Origin: Enorma massiliensis phI
GTDB lineage: Bacteria > Actinomycetota > Coriobacteriia > Coriobacteriales > Coriobacteriaceae
NCBI RefSeq assembly: GCF_000311845.1
Contig: NZ_HE978574.1
Location: 502,063 to 566,062, forward strand
Direction: 5' to 3'
Length of the DNA: 64,000 nt
Shown: positions 7,924 through 16,370 of the stretch, one piece after another
How the letters are laid out: every line of letters starts with the position of its first letter
How positions within the stretch are numbered: position 1 is the stretch's first letter
The notes under the pieces: generated by a model
Told to the model about the DNA's origin: nothing
Seen by the model: only the letters and a program-made list of their open reading frames with translations
Databases searched by the model: none
Position numbers and translations under genes: made by a program

Positions 7924-8253
7924 AGGTGACGCGTGCGTACAACTTGCCCGCGCAGCGCGTGATTCATACGGTCGGCCCCATTGCGGGAGGGAGGCCGAGC
8001 GACCGGCACCGCGACGAGCTTGCCCGGTGCTATACGGCCTGCCTGGATGCGGCGGCAGGCGAGGGGCTCGGCAGCATTGCGTTCTGTTGCATCAGCACGG
8101 GCGTGTTCGGTTTCCCGCGCGATGAAGCGGCGCAAATCGCCGTGCGAACCGTTCGCGTGGCTTGGCGCACATCCAAGCGCTTGCCTGCGCGTCATCTTCA
8201 ACGTGTTCCTCGACGAGGATGCCGCGATCTACCGGCACCTGCTCAGCGCGTAG
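7924..8253 (+). pseudogene. Macro-domain protein remnant, truncated and frameshifted
   Basis: The translation [19 protein letters not shown], then [10 protein letters not shown], is the C-terminal half of a macro-domain (O-acetyl-ADP-ribose deacetylase type) protein. The upstream half, with the ADP-ribose-binding N-terminus, is missing: in-frame sequence begins abruptly after the acetyltransferase gene. Near 8160-8190 the reading frame shifts, and the family's end ([18 protein letters not shown]) continues in another frame. With both defects the gene cannot make an active protein. No start signal is apparent. Confidence 0.75.
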
Positions 8254-8310
8254 TAGATTTGAGCCTGCCAGTTTCTCACTGGAATTCCCGGTCAATCTCC
8301 CGGCAAGGAC

Positions 8311-8835
8311 CTAAGCGCTGTTACCAAGCAGGGGGCTGATCGAGAGGATTCTCTCTGCAACCTCTTCTGGCGTGAGCGCGGTGGTATCGATAAGCGTGCT
8401 GTCTAGGGTAGGGTAAAGCGGCAGGCGCGCAACGCTTCGTGCAATAACGTCGTCTGTGCGCTTGCCAGCGGAAACGTCGCGTGCCAGCCGTTCGCGCAAC
8501 GCCGCTTCCGAGCAGGTGAGCGATATGTTCACGACACGGCAGCCGGTTTCCGCAAGAGAAAGGTTCGCGCGTATCGCATCGATAATCGCCTGCTCGTGCA
8601 TCACCCAACAGAACACAACGTTCTCATAGGCGCTGCAACGCAAAAAGTTGCCGAGCACGTGGCAGATATTGTCGAGCACCATCGTACGCGTTTCGTCCGT
8701 CACGATGAAGGGGTCTGCGCTCCAGCACCAATCGCCATCAAGCATCACGGCGGCGGGGAGCGCATCGCGCAGGCGCTGGGCGACCGTCGATTTGCCCACC
8801 CCCATGGTGCCGCTGATGAGATACAAGGTCTTCAT
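8311..8835 (-). CDS. P-loop ATP-binding protein, kinase-like
   Basis: A 174-residue protein with an N-terminal P-loop, GTMGVGKST (residues 9-17), and a nucleoside- or shikimate-kinase-like fold: a central DGDWCW motif for substrate contact and an arginine-containing lid ([13 protein letters not shown]). Such small ATPases phosphorylate metabolites or nucleotides; the substrate is unknown. The start at 8835 has GGGAGGAAG upstream, while a longer in-frame start has none. It is divergent from the AlkZ-like gene with 87 bases between them, which must hold both promoters. Confidence 0.75.
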   Translation of the reverse strand: MKTLYLISGTMGVGKSTVAQRLRDALPAAVMLDGDWCWSADPFIVTDETRTMVLDNICHVLGNFLRCSAYENVVFCWVMHEQAIIDAIRANLSLAETGCRVVNISLTCSEAALRERLARDVSAGKRTDDVIARSVARLPLYPTLDSTLIDTTALTPEEVAERILSISPLLGNSA

Positions 8836-8922
8836 GTGCTTCCTCCCGAGCGGAGCCTTCGCAGATTGCGGCATGCCGCTTCTGCTATAAGCTTGCCATA
8901 TCTTACGTGTGAGGAGGCGCCC

Positions 8923-10038
8923 ATGACGAGCCTTACCAAGAAAGAGCTGCTCGCACAGTCCCTAGCTCGGCATCATGTGCTGCAGCGCGCCACCCGGCTC
9001 CAGGTCGTGTCGGACCTCTGCGGCCTGCAGGCCCAGTTTGCCACCGGTCCGCGCGAGGCGCTGCGCATTCGGGCGCGAGACTACGCCGAGGACGGCTGGG
9101 ACCGGGGGCTTGTCAAGATCTGGTCGCATCGCGGCACCATCCATGTGGTGCCGGCGAGCGAGCTCGGCTTGCATCTCTCGGCGCGCGGCAGTACGGCCTC
9201 GCTTATCGAGGCATGGCATGGCTGGGGTATCCCGCTGAACGAGGTCGAACGTTGGGCCGATGTTATCCTCGAGCGAGCTGCTGCAGGCATGGGAGAACGC
9301 GAGGAGCTCAAGCGGGCCTGCGTGGCTGCCGGTATGGCCCCGGAGCTCGTGCCGCGCATCTTCAACGGATGGGGCGGCTTGCTTAAGGAGATGTGCGACC
9401 GCGGCATGCTCGTGTACGAGGCGGGCACGTCCAAGCGCTTCACGCTCCCTCCCGAGGAGCCCGTATGGATGCCTCGAGACGAGGCACGAGCGATGTTCGT
9501 CCGTCGATACTTCGAGCATTTTGGCCCGGCGACCATAGCGGACTGCGCGGCGTTTCTTGGGTATCCATCGAGCGAGGTGGCGGGGCTCGTGTGCCGCGCC
9601 GGGTTGTCGCTGCGCAGGGTGACATGCGACGGCATCGAGCTCTTCTATCTTGGAGACCTCGATCCCGAGGCGCGTGTGCCCGGATGCGTGTACTTGGCGG
9701 GCTTTGACCAGCTCGTGCTGGGATACCGCAACCGATCCCGGTTTGCTCGCACCGAGGATCTGCCCCACATCACCAACAGGGCGGGCATCGTGTTTCCCAT
9801 CGTGCTCTATCGCGGCCGCGCCTGCGCGCGCTGGAAGCTTGTGGGCAAGCGCCTGTCCATCACGGAATTCCGCCCGCTTTCTCAAACGGCGCGCGATGCA
9901 ATCGCTGCGCGTGGGCGCAGGCTTTTTGCGGGGAGGCGCATCGTGGTGGGCTTTCAAACCGAGGCGGACCTTCCCGCGCCAAAGCCGTTTAACCTCAATA
10001 CGCTGCCCAGTGCGCTTCGCGGCTCATCTGAGGGCTAA
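8923..10038 (+). CDS. AlkZ-like DNA glycosylase (HTH_42 family)
   Basis: A 371-residue protein of the winged-helix family that includes AlkZ and YcaQ, DNA glycosylases that remove bulky or cross-linked alkylated bases. LCGLQAQF contains the catalytic QxQ motif (Gln36, Gln38) of the AlkZ branch, followed by family signatures such as WSHRGTIHVVPA and the C-terminal LAGFDQLVLGYRNRS. GAGGAGG lies before the ATG. The next gene encodes an O6-alkylguanine repair protein, so the pair looks like an alkylation-repair cluster. Some relatives are linked to natural-product self-resistance; no such pathway is seen here. Confidence 0.82.
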   Translation: MTSLTKKELLAQSLARHHVLQRATRLQVVSDLCGLQAQFATGPREALRIRARDYAEDGWDRGLVKIWSHRGTIHVVPASELGLHLSARGSTASLIEAWHGWGIPLNEVERWADVILERAAAGMGEREELKRACVAAGMAPELVPRIFNGWGGLLKEMCDRGMLVYEAGTSKRFTLPPEEPVWMPRDEARAMFVRRYFEHFGPATIADCAAFLGYPSSEVAGLVCRAGLSLRRVTCDGIELFYLGDLDPEARVPGCVYLAGFDQLVLGYRNRSRFARTEDLPHITNRAGIVFPIVLYRGRACARWKLVGKRLSITEFRPLSQTARDAIAARGRRLFAGRRIVVGFQTEADLPAPKPFNLNTLPSALRGSSEG

Positions 10039-10194
10039 CGGCCGCGGCGCTTTCGGATGCGCTGGGTAAGCTTTATCGGCTGGATGATAGTTCTCGACCG
10101 GCTTGCATTCTTCCAGATGCGTTGCATAGGCGGTGCTCGTTCGGAGTGCCGATCTATCTATCGAGGTAGACTGATGGCGACAAGGGAGGCGTAT

Positions 10195-11181
10195 ATGCAG
10201 TTCAAGACGGTGTGCCCGTCGCCGCTGGGCGACATGCTCTTGGCAAGCGACGGCGCGGCGCTCACGGGTTTGTGGTTCGTGGGGCAGGCGTATTGCGGTG
10301 CGGGTTTGCCAGCCGATGCGGCGGATGCTCCAGAGTTGCCGGTTTTCGAGCTCGCGCAAGCATGGCTTGAGTCATATTTTGCAGGTGAAATGCCGAAGGA
10401 GTGCGCGGGTGCGCCCGCTGGCCCGGGGCCGAGGCCGCCGGCTGGCGAGTTGCTTCGGCTTGAACTTCTTGGTACGCCGTTCCAACGAATGGTCTGGGAG
10501 GCATTGCAGCGCATCCCGTATGGCGAGACGACAACGTACGGCAAGCTTGCCCAGAGCATCAAAGAGCGTCGCGGTACGCCAACTTCTGCCCGCGCGGTTG
10601 GCGCGGCGGTGGGCAGGAATCCTGCCTCGCTCATCGTGCCGTGTCATCGCGTGACGGGGGCGGATGGCTCGCTCACAGGATATGCCGGCGGCCTCTGGCG
10701 CAAGCGGGCGCTGCTTGCGCTCGAGCGCCGGGGCATAACCGTTGGGGAGGAACAGCGCCCGTCGAGTGAGCTCGTCGCCCGGTTGCTCGACATATGGGAA
10801 GGGTCTGTCCGTGCGACGCACGCCTTTCTGGCCGAGGCGGACATTCAGCGCTTGCGTGGCATGGTCCCGCAGGCCATAGCGGAGGTTCCTCATCTGCTTG
10901 TGGCGCGCCGGGGCGGTGCGCCGGTGGGATTTGCCGGAACCGACGGCGCGTTTCTCGAGATGCTCTTCGTTGCGGACGATGCGCGGGGTTCGGGCGTCGG
11001 CCGGCTGCTGCTTGAGCGCGCAACAGAGCTTCTCGGCGTTACTGAGCTCTCGGTCAACGAGCAAAATCCGCAGGCCATAGGGTTTTACGAGCATATGGGC
11101 TTCGTGACTTATCGAAGAACGGATACCGACACGCAAGGCGATCCGTTTCCGCTGCTTTACATGAAGCGGGCGGATGCGTGA
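10195..11181 (+). CDS. Methylguanine-DNA methyltransferase fused to acetyltransferase
   Basis: A 328-residue two-domain protein. Residues 1-178 are an Ogt/MGMT suicide methyltransferase with the acceptor Cys150 in LIVPCHRVTG and the DNA-binding region QRIPYGETTTYGKLA. Residues 194-328 are a GNAT acetyltransferase with the acetyl-CoA loop ARGSGVGRLL (263-272) and NPQAIGFYEHMGF. The first half repairs O6-alkylguanine; the second half's substrate is unknown. The start at 10195 has AAGGGAGG six bases upstream; an alternative ATG at 10174 would add seven residues. The reading frame through the junction is open, so this is a genuine fusion. Confidence 0.87.
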   Translation: MQFKTVCPSPLGDMLLASDGAALTGLWFVGQAYCGAGLPADAADAPELPVFELAQAWLESYFAGEMPKECAGAPAGPGPRPPAGELLRLELLGTPFQRMVWEALQRIPYGETTTYGKLAQSIKERRGTPTSARAVGAAVGRNPASLIVPCHRVTGADGSLTGYAGGLWRKRALLALERRGITVGEEQRPSSELVARLLDIWEGSVRATHAFLAEADIQRLRGMVPQAIAEVPHLLVARRGGAPVGFAGTDGAFLEMLFVADDARGSGVGRLLLERATELLGVTELSVNEQNPQAIGFYEHMGFVTYRRTDTDTQGDPFPLLYMKRADA

Positions 11182-11298
11182 GGCTCGCGAGGCGCTCGAC
11201 CAACGGGGCGCTTTGTTCGTGGTTGAGTGCAAGTGGTGTATAACCTGCACACCTTCGGGAAAAAGCGCTGCTAAGATACGAACGCAAAGGGAGTTTCC

Positions 11299-11811
11299 GT
11301 GCAGACCAAAGGCATGCCCGACGGCAACGAGGCAACGAATCCGCAAACAAGAAAAGGGCATCACTCGCAGCCGAAGCGAGAGAAAGCAAAGGGGATCTCT
11401 CAAATGATTGCAGGCATTGCTGTGGCAGCCATTGGTGTCCCGCTGTGCGTACTGCCTGGTCCCGGCGTGGCGGTCATTGCTTGCGGGGTGGCGCTGGCGA
11501 GCAAGGGGCAGCGCACCTATTCAGGCCGGAAGCCGACCAAGGTGGAGCGCAAGCTTGATGCTGCTGCAGAAAAGCTTGGCAGCGCCGCCAAAAAAGAGGC
11601 GGGAAAGATCGCGAAGACAGCGGCGTGGGAAGCTCCCGTAGTGGCAGAAAAGGCGGCCCGAGCTGCGGGCAAAGGAATTGCGGCGGCAGCTACGGCAGGA
11701 GGCAAGCTTGCGGCTGCCGGCGGCAAGGCGGTCGGAGATGCGGTCGCGCGCAAGCGTCGCGAACGGGATGCAGGAGCTTCGGCCGGCGGCAAAGCGCCAA
11801 AGAACGCATAG
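11299..11811 (+). CDS. Small membrane protein with PGPGW-like hairpin and lysine/alanine tail
   Basis: A 170-residue protein. Residues 36-70 form a hydrophobic hairpin, VAAIGVPLCVLPGPGVAVIACG, split here as two helices around LPGPG, resembling the PGPGW family of predicted membrane proteins. The remaining 100 residues are a basic tail rich in Ala, Lys and Gly (AAAEKLGSAAKKEAGKIAK), like histone H1 or apolipoprotein-type helices. It may tether nucleic acid or cell-envelope polymer to the membrane, but that is speculation. GTG start with AAAGGGAG upstream. Its 3' side faces the inverted-repeat element at 11958-12147. Confidence 0.7.
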   Translation: MQTKGMPDGNEATNPQTRKGHHSQPKREKAKGISQMIAGIAVAAIGVPLCVLPGPGVAVIACGVALASKGQRTYSGRKPTKVERKLDAAAEKLGSAAKKEAGKIAKTAAWEAPVVAEKAARAAGKGIAAAATAGGKLAAAGGKAVGDAVARKRRERDAGASAGGKAPKNA

Positions 11812-11957
11812 GGCATGGTTGTGCGAAGTTTTGCTGTCACAATGCGCACGATAGGTCAAAGGAACGCGCTGTGATTCTCGCCCCTTCGCATGGGAAGACG
11901 CTGGAAATCAACGATGCGTTGTGGCAAAGCCAATGTTTTTTCTCGATGCTCGGGCTC

Positions 11958-12147
11958 TTTCTGGCAGTTATTTCAGATATGCGCGATTGACGGGCGTGCG
12001 AAGTGGCGCTAAGGCGCAAGAATGGACCAAGCTGTCAGTTTCGAGTGTCGCTTTCCTGCGGTTTTATCATCGTTCTGTGGATGTCTCGGTGTTTTACAGC
12101 GACAGCTACGCAAGTCAATCGCGCATATCTGAAATAACTGCCAGAAA
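11958..12147. mobile_element. 190-base element with perfect 34-base inverted ends (family 8)
   Basis: The arms at 11958-11991 (TTTCTGGCAGTTATTTCAGA onward) and 12114-12147 are exact reverse complements over 34 bases, around 122 bases of lower-GC DNA with no gene. It sits between two convergent genes. A non-autonomous MITE-like element is the simplest reading. A recombinase-invertible segment is possible but would hold no evident promoter serving either neighbour. No target-site duplication is clear. Confidence 0.75.
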
Positions 12148-12241
12148 AATGGGGCCTGCTGTGAAAAAGCGCATCAGGGCGACGCAATACGTCCTCGTGA
12201 TGTACGTCCTAGCAATGGCAGCGCCTCGCCGGCATAGCTTC

Positions 12242-12808
12242 CTACACGAGCCGCTTGCCGCTGTCCCAGGCCTGGCCAACCTTCTCGCCCAGGGCGTAAT
12301 ATCCGCTCTGGAACTGGTCAAAGGCGAACGCGCCGAGTTTTGCGGGGTCGACTTTACCCTCTTCGTCGAGCACTGCCTCGTCGGCCAGCACATTTTCGAT
12401 TTTGCCCAACACGCGCAGGCCGTAGGGTTGCTCCTGCATCTCGACCACGCTGCATTCGAGCGTGATGGGATACTGGTCCACCACCGGCGCGTCCACGCGG
12501 GCGCTCTTGGTGGCGGTCATGCCCGTGCGCTCAAACTTATCGGCCACCTTGTTTCCGCTCGCGATGCCAAAGTAGTCGCTTTCGTCCAGATGGGCCACGT
12601 CCGCGATGCTCAGCGTGAATGCACCGCGCTGCTCGATGTTCTTGGCGGTCTTGTGCCCGCGGCTGATGTTGAGCGCCACCATGTCGCGCGCGCAGATGCC
12701 GCCCCACGCCATGTTCATGACATCGACGCTGTCGTCGTCATTGTAGGTGGCGATCATAAGCACCGGCATAGGGTAAATCGCAGGCTGTACGCCCAGGTCC
12801 TTCTTCAT
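12242..12808 (-). CDS. Flavin reductase family protein
   Basis: A 188-residue FMN-binding split-barrel protein. The N-terminal YPMPVLMIATYNDDDSVD, then MAWGGICARD and the conserved ISRGHKTAKNI, match the flavin reductase-like group, which includes NAD(P)H:FMN reductases and flavoredoxins of anaerobes. It probably binds FMN and passes electrons; the partner is unknown. The ATG follows GGAGGAA. It is divergent from the HxlR regulator, the usual arrangement for a regulator and its redox target gene. Confidence 0.87.
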   Translation of the reverse strand: MKKDLGVQPAIYPMPVLMIATYNDDDSVDVMNMAWGGICARDMVALNISRGHKTAKNIEQRGAFTLSIADVAHLDESDYFGIASGNKVADKFERTGMTATKSARVDAPVVDQYPITLECSVVEMQEQPYGLRVLGKIENVLADEAVLDEEGKVDPAKLGAFAFDQFQSGYYALGEKVGQAWDSGKRLV

Positions 12809-12885
12809 GGTTCCTCCGTTCACTAGGGATTGGCGGCGGCGTAACTACCGCTGCTTCTGTGATACGCTTGAACACAAATCAAAGC

Positions 12886-12912
12886 AAGTACCGAAACTTA
12901 TGACAGGTACTT
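12886..12912. promoter_or_regulatory. Candidate HxlR operator
   Basis: AAGTACC and GGTACTT form an exact dyad separated by 13 bases, between the divergent flavin reductase and HxlR genes. HxlR/YodB-type regulators bind similar GTAC-containing dyads. No other symmetric site is seen in the gap. Confidence 0.5.
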
Positions 12913-12938
12913 ACCATGCGGATAGTAAAGGGCGGGAT

Positions 12939-13340
12939 ATGGAGAAGTGCGTAGGAGAGAGAGCGTGCCGCGATGCATGGGCGTGTATTGAGGACGCGGA
13001 CTTCGAGCAGACGGGCTTCTCGTATACGCTCTCCCTCATCCAGGGCAAGTACAAGATGGTGATCCTGTATTGCCTGATGGAATTCCAGCCGGTGCGCTTC
13101 AACGAGCTGCGTCGTTACCTCAAGACGGTTTCGGACAAAACGCTCAGCCGCGCCCTCAAGGAGCTCGAAGCCGACGGCCTGGTGTGGCGCGAGGCGTACC
13201 CGCAGATTCCGCCCAAGGTCGAGTACGGCCTTACCGAGCGCGGGGCGTCGCTCATGGAGGTACTCGATGCCATGTGCACCTGGGGCAGCAAGCACCGGGA
13301 CTGGAAGAAGGCCGAGCCGTCTCATACGGAGGCCTCCTAG
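12939..13340 (+). CDS. HxlR family transcriptional regulator
   Basis: A 133-residue winged-helix regulator. Its core SLIQGKYKMVILYCLMEFQPVRF and LKTVSDKTLSRALKELEADGLV match HxlR, whose members often sense quinones, aldehydes or disulfide stress through an N-terminal cysteine. Cys4, Cys9 and Cys14 lie near the start here and could be redox-active. The start at 12939 was chosen for the GGGCGGGAT before it; an upstream ATG at 12900 lacks a ribosome binding site. It probably controls the divergent flavin reductase through the dyad at 12886-12912. Confidence 0.87.
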   Translation: MEKCVGERACRDAWACIEDADFEQTGFSYTLSLIQGKYKMVILYCLMEFQPVRFNELRRYLKTVSDKTLSRALKELEADGLVWREAYPQIPPKVEYGLTERGASLMEVLDAMCTWGSKHRDWKKAEPSHTEAS

Positions 13341-13472
13341 GCGCTATGCGGTCAGGCAGGCCGTCAGGTGCCGTGCCAACTCGATTTGCGCATGCGCCAA
13401 AGCGATTTGCTAGGCAAGGCTCGTGCCATTAGCGACAATAGGGGAGCAGGCAGGCTCGGGCAGGGGAGAGCG

Positions 13473-13970
13473 ATGATTCACGATAAACTGGCGCTATTGC
13501 GGCGGCGTTCGGGAATGAGCCAGCAGGAGGTCGCCGCAACCATCGGGGTAACGCGGCAGACAGTAAGCAATTGGGAGCTCGGCCAGGGGTCTCCAGCGCT
13601 CGACAAGGCTGCTGAGCTTGCGCGACTCTACGGCGTGACGCTCGATGACCTCGTGTCCGACGAGGTCGATGTCGTGAGTACGGGGGCGCATGATGCCCCG
13701 CGCGACCTGCACGTGCTTAGGGGCCTCATGGGGCGGGCTGCGACGCTGGAACTTGTTGATGGGGTGCAGCAAGATGTAGAGCTGCTCGATGTGAGCTCGG
13801 CGTGGCTGCGCGTGTCCTGCACGGTCAAGCGCGCGCGGTTCGGTTCGCCGCGCGTGGAAAGCGAGCGCGTGATTCGCCTCATCGACCTCAACGACGTGTG
13901 TTCGATAGCGATCGGGGAGCGCCTCGCCGGCGGCTCGCGCGCGCCGCATGGACCCGCAAGGGAGGCGTAG
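13473..13970 (+). CDS. XRE family transcriptional regulator
   Basis: A 165-residue protein with an N-terminal XRE helix-turn-helix (residues 4-60, MSQQEVAATIGVTRQTVSNWELG) and a C-terminal domain of about 90 residues that I do not recognise; its VQQDVELLDVSSAWLRVSCTVKR looks like a small beta domain. GGGGAG precedes the ATG. The gene ends three bases before a small membrane-protein gene that shares its ribosome-binding context, so the two make an operon in which the second protein may be the target or partner. Confidence 0.82.
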   Translation: MIHDKLALLRRRSGMSQQEVAATIGVTRQTVSNWELGQGSPALDKAAELARLYGVTLDDLVSDEVDVVSTGAHDAPRDLHVLRGLMGRAATLELVDGVQQDVELLDVSSAWLRVSCTVKRARFGSPRVESERVIRLIDLNDVCSIAIGERLAGGSRAPHGPAREA

Positions 13971-13973
13971 CAC

Positions 13974-14318
13974 ATGGATAGCTTCATTCCCTTTGGCTAT
14001 ACGATGGCGATTCTCATCTTTGGCTTTGTCATCTACCTCGTGCTCTCGATGCCCACGAAGCGCGACCTCCGTAAGGCGACGCACCCCGATGCCGAGGCGC
14101 GCAGGTCCGCGGGGCTCGCGGCGGAACTGCGTGCGCGCAAAGGCGCCCGCTGCCGGCTTTTGCTTGGCGAAGTGCACTTCGTTGCGAACAGCTCTCAGAT
14201 CGAGGGCGTGGTAGAAGATGTCGATGACGAATGGGTGCTGGTGAGAACGATGGGCTCCGGGCAGGGCGCGCGGTTGGTTGCCATGCGGCTCGAGCGCATA
14301 GCGGGGATCGAGGAATAA
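13974..14318 (+). CDS. Small membrane-anchored protein of unknown function
   Basis: A 114-residue protein with one N-terminal membrane helix (about residues 8-26, YTMAILIFGFVIYLVLSM) and a soluble C-terminal domain containing a beta-rich segment (LLLGEVHFVANSSQIEGVV). I cannot assign it to a named family. GGGAGG overlaps the end of the upstream XRE gene, and the spacing shows translational linkage. Length, codon pattern and ribosome binding site support a real gene. Confidence 0.7.
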   Translation: MDSFIPFGYTMAILIFGFVIYLVLSMPTKRDLRKATHPDAEARRSAGLAAELRARKGARCRLLLGEVHFVANSSQIEGVVEDVDDEWVLVRTMGSGQGARLVAMRLERIAGIEE

Positions 14319-14377
14319 GAGCGGGCCACGCCGCAGACGGTGCGGTATGCTGAGTTGCCAAGGCGAAAGGGGGAGAA

Positions 14378-15253
14378 ATGGACGAGCGAGATAGCTTTCG
14401 GCGAACATCGCTGCATGGTTGCGATGGCGCGCAGGCGTTTGCGGGGCGGAGTGCCCATGCGTCTGCACCGGCGGATCCCGCGGATACTGCCCTGTCGCTC
14501 GTTCGCATCTTGGTGCTCCCCGGTGCCGATGAGGATGCTGCCGAGCGTTTGGGCACTACAATCGGCGCGGTGCCGCTCTGCGATGAGCGTGTTCTCGACC
14601 CGTCCGATCTCGTCGTTCGCTTTGATGCGGATGGCGTGTCCCTGCAGCGTGGTGGGCTGAGCATGCGCGCGGATCTGGCCGCGATGCTCCCGCGCCTCAA
14701 GGCCGGGCGGCTCAATCGCGAACTGCTGGTTCGTGCCGCGCGCATCAAGGGCGCTCAGGTGGGCGAAAGCCCTCTGCGTGCTGTCGACGCGACGGCGGGC
14801 TTGGGCGAAGATGCGCTGCTGCTCGCTGCGGCCGGCTTCGAGGTGATGCTTTTCGAGCGTGACCCGATCATCGCCGCACTCCTGGCCGATAGCCTGCGCC
14901 GCGCGCGGGAGCATCCGCAGCTTGCCGATGCCGCGTCACGCATGCATCTCGCGGGTGCCGATAGCGTCGAAGCCATGCCGGCGATCGATCCGGCGCCCGA
15001 TGTGATCTATCTCGACCCTATGTTTCCCGAACGGAGAAAGAGTGCGGCAGTAAAGAAGAAATTCCAGCTCATCCACTACCTCGAGCATCCGTGCGACGAC
15101 CAGGAGGCGCTCATGCGCGCGGCTTTGGCGGCTCATCCGCGTAAGGTGGTCGTCAAGCGTCCGGTCAAGGGGCCGTATCTCGCCGGAATCAAGCCGAGCT
15201 ACTCCCTTGCAGGCAAGAGCGTTCGCTACGACTGTATCGTTCCTGTCCAATGA
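14378..15253 (+). CDS. rsmJ: 16S rRNA (guanine-N2)-methyltransferase RsmJ-like
   Basis: A 291-residue SAM-dependent methyltransferase of the RsmJ (YhiQ) family, which in E. coli methylates G1516 of 16S rRNA. The SAM-binding motif DATAGLGEDALLLAAAGFEV is followed by FERDPIIAALLADSL, the catalytic-type motif YLDPMFPERRKSA and VKRPVKGPYLAG, all characteristic of the family. The first 60 residues are less conserved and the family is usually nearer 250 residues, so this N-terminus is longer than usual. The ATG follows GGGGGAG. The gene appears to be monocistronic. Confidence 0.88.
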   Translation: MDERDSFRRTSLHGCDGAQAFAGRSAHASAPADPADTALSLVRILVLPGADEDAAERLGTTIGAVPLCDERVLDPSDLVVRFDADGVSLQRGGLSMRADLAAMLPRLKAGRLNRELLVRAARIKGAQVGESPLRAVDATAGLGEDALLLAAAGFEVMLFERDPIIAALLADSLRRAREHPQLADAASRMHLAGADSVEAMPAIDPAPDVIYLDPMFPERRKSAAVKKKFQLIHYLEHPCDDQEALMRAALAAHPRKVVVKRPVKGPYLAGIKPSYSLAGKSVRYDCIVPVQ

Positions 15254-15370
15254 GATAGGGCGGAGTGGGCGCTGGGGCCGCTTTGACCGGCGGCCTTGTT
15301 GCACGGCATGGTACTCTAGCACCGGGTATTCGATTACCGCCCGAAGCCGCCGTTCCGAATGCGAGGGTTC

Positions 15371-15868
15371 ATGGCCACCTTGTTCATCGATGCTGACGCC
15401 TGCCCGGTCACGCGCGATGCCCTTGCGCTGGCACGAAAGTCGCACGCGCCCGTGGTCGTCGCGGGAAACACCACGCAGAATCTTGAACGGCACGTGCGCT
15501 CCGACGACCCGCGCTCGCCGATGGAGGCCAACGGGGGCTTCTGGGTGGAGACGCTTGCCGTTGGCGTGGGAGCCGACGCGGCGGATTTTGCCATCGCGGA
15601 GCGCCTGGAGCCGGGTGACATCGTGGTCACGCAGGACATTGGCTTGGCGAGCATGGCGCTTGGGCGCGGCGCAGCGGCAATCGGCGTGCGCGGACACGTT
15701 TACCGCAAAGAGACCATCGACATGCAGCTGTTTATTCGGCACGAGGAAAAGAAAGTGCGGCGCGCAGGGGGCCGCACCAAGGGACCCGCTGCCTTCACCG
15801 ATGAGGATCGCGAGCGCTTCCGCGACAACCTACGCAGGCTGCTGCAGGTAGACGGCAGCGTTGAATGA
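15371..15868 (+). CDS. UPF0178 (YaiI/YqxD) family protein
   Basis: A 165-residue protein with the family's N-terminus FIDADACPV and later [15 protein letters not shown] and [17 protein letters not shown]. The fold is PIN-like with conserved aspartates, suggesting nuclease or nucleotide-processing activity, but no function is established. The start at 15371 is inferred from family length and GAGGG just upstream; an in-frame ATG 12 bases earlier lacks a ribosome binding site. Its TGA stop is the first three bases of a family 4 palindrome. Confidence 0.85.
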   Translation: MATLFIDADACPVTRDALALARKSHAPVVVAGNTTQNLERHVRSDDPRSPMEANGGFWVETLAVGVGADAADFAIAERLEPGDIVVTQDIGLASMALGRGAAAIGVRGHVYRKETIDMQLFIRHEEKKVRRAGGRTKGPAAFTDEDRERFRDNLRRLLQVDGSVE

Positions 15869-15935
15869 GACAGATGTGCCAGGTTAAGTTGTCTCCAGAC
15901 AGCATGAGACAGTTTAACCCGGCACATCTGTCTCA
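15866..15935. repeat. Family 4 palindromes, inverted pair
   Basis: Two ~31-base copies in opposite orientation: 15866-15897 and 15905-15935. The second has TGAGACAG and CTGTCTCA arms around a TTTAACCCGGCACAT core; the first carries the reverse complement of that core with one change. The UPF0178 stop codon TGA is part of the first copy. Confidence 0.85.
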
Positions 15936-15937
15936 CG

Positions 15938-16075
15938 TTGGTGGTTATGCCGCGGTAGATGGCAACGCCCAGGCCGCCCGCTCCAATGAACGAGGCGATG
16001 CCTGCAAGCGCGATGGTCATCGTGGCCATGCTGCGAATGCCGTTCATAATAATGAGCCCCTCGGTGTGCCGCGCG
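15938..16075 (-). pseudogene. Remnant of glycine betaine/choline ABC permease
   Basis: The minus strand translates to [20 protein letters not shown] and then [15 protein letters not shown], a strong match to the conserved membrane segment of OpuAB/OpuCB/ProW permeases. Only about 45 codons survive, with neither the start nor the rest of the gene. The fragment is bounded on one side by the family 4 pair and on the other by the 141-base family 6 element. Confidence 0.75.
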
Positions 16076-16079
16076 GGAT

Positions 16080-16220
16080 GTTCGATGCTCGAGTCGGAAG
16101 GTTTTTCGCGACCCTCCGAGTAGATACCTTGCGCGAGCCAGCAAAAAGCGGGCCGTGTCGAACCAGAAGCTCGGTCTGCTCGGCCCATCGGTAAAAAACC
16201 TTCCGTCTCGAGGCTCGAGC
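16080..16220. mobile_element. 141-base hairpin element (family 6), copy 1
   Basis: Left arm GTTCGATGCTCGAGTCGGAA plus GGTTTTT; the right arm is its complement with a few mismatches (ending CTCGAGGCTCGAGC). A second inner arm pair (CCGAGTAGATACC and GGTCTGCTCGG) continues the fold. It has the same length and design as the copy at 33837-33977. The hairpin is nearly continuous, MITE-like, and has no gene. Confidence 0.75.
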
Positions 16221-16370
16221 TTTCTTACCGGAGAGAAAGGCGATGCACAAAGGAGCGTGGCCGCCCTGCTATGCGCGCGGTGCATGCCAACATGCCCAGA
16301 ATGCGGTGTGCGCCGCCATTTTTCCGCCGGACAATGAAAACCGATTCCGTTGCCGAACAAGGAGGTCATA

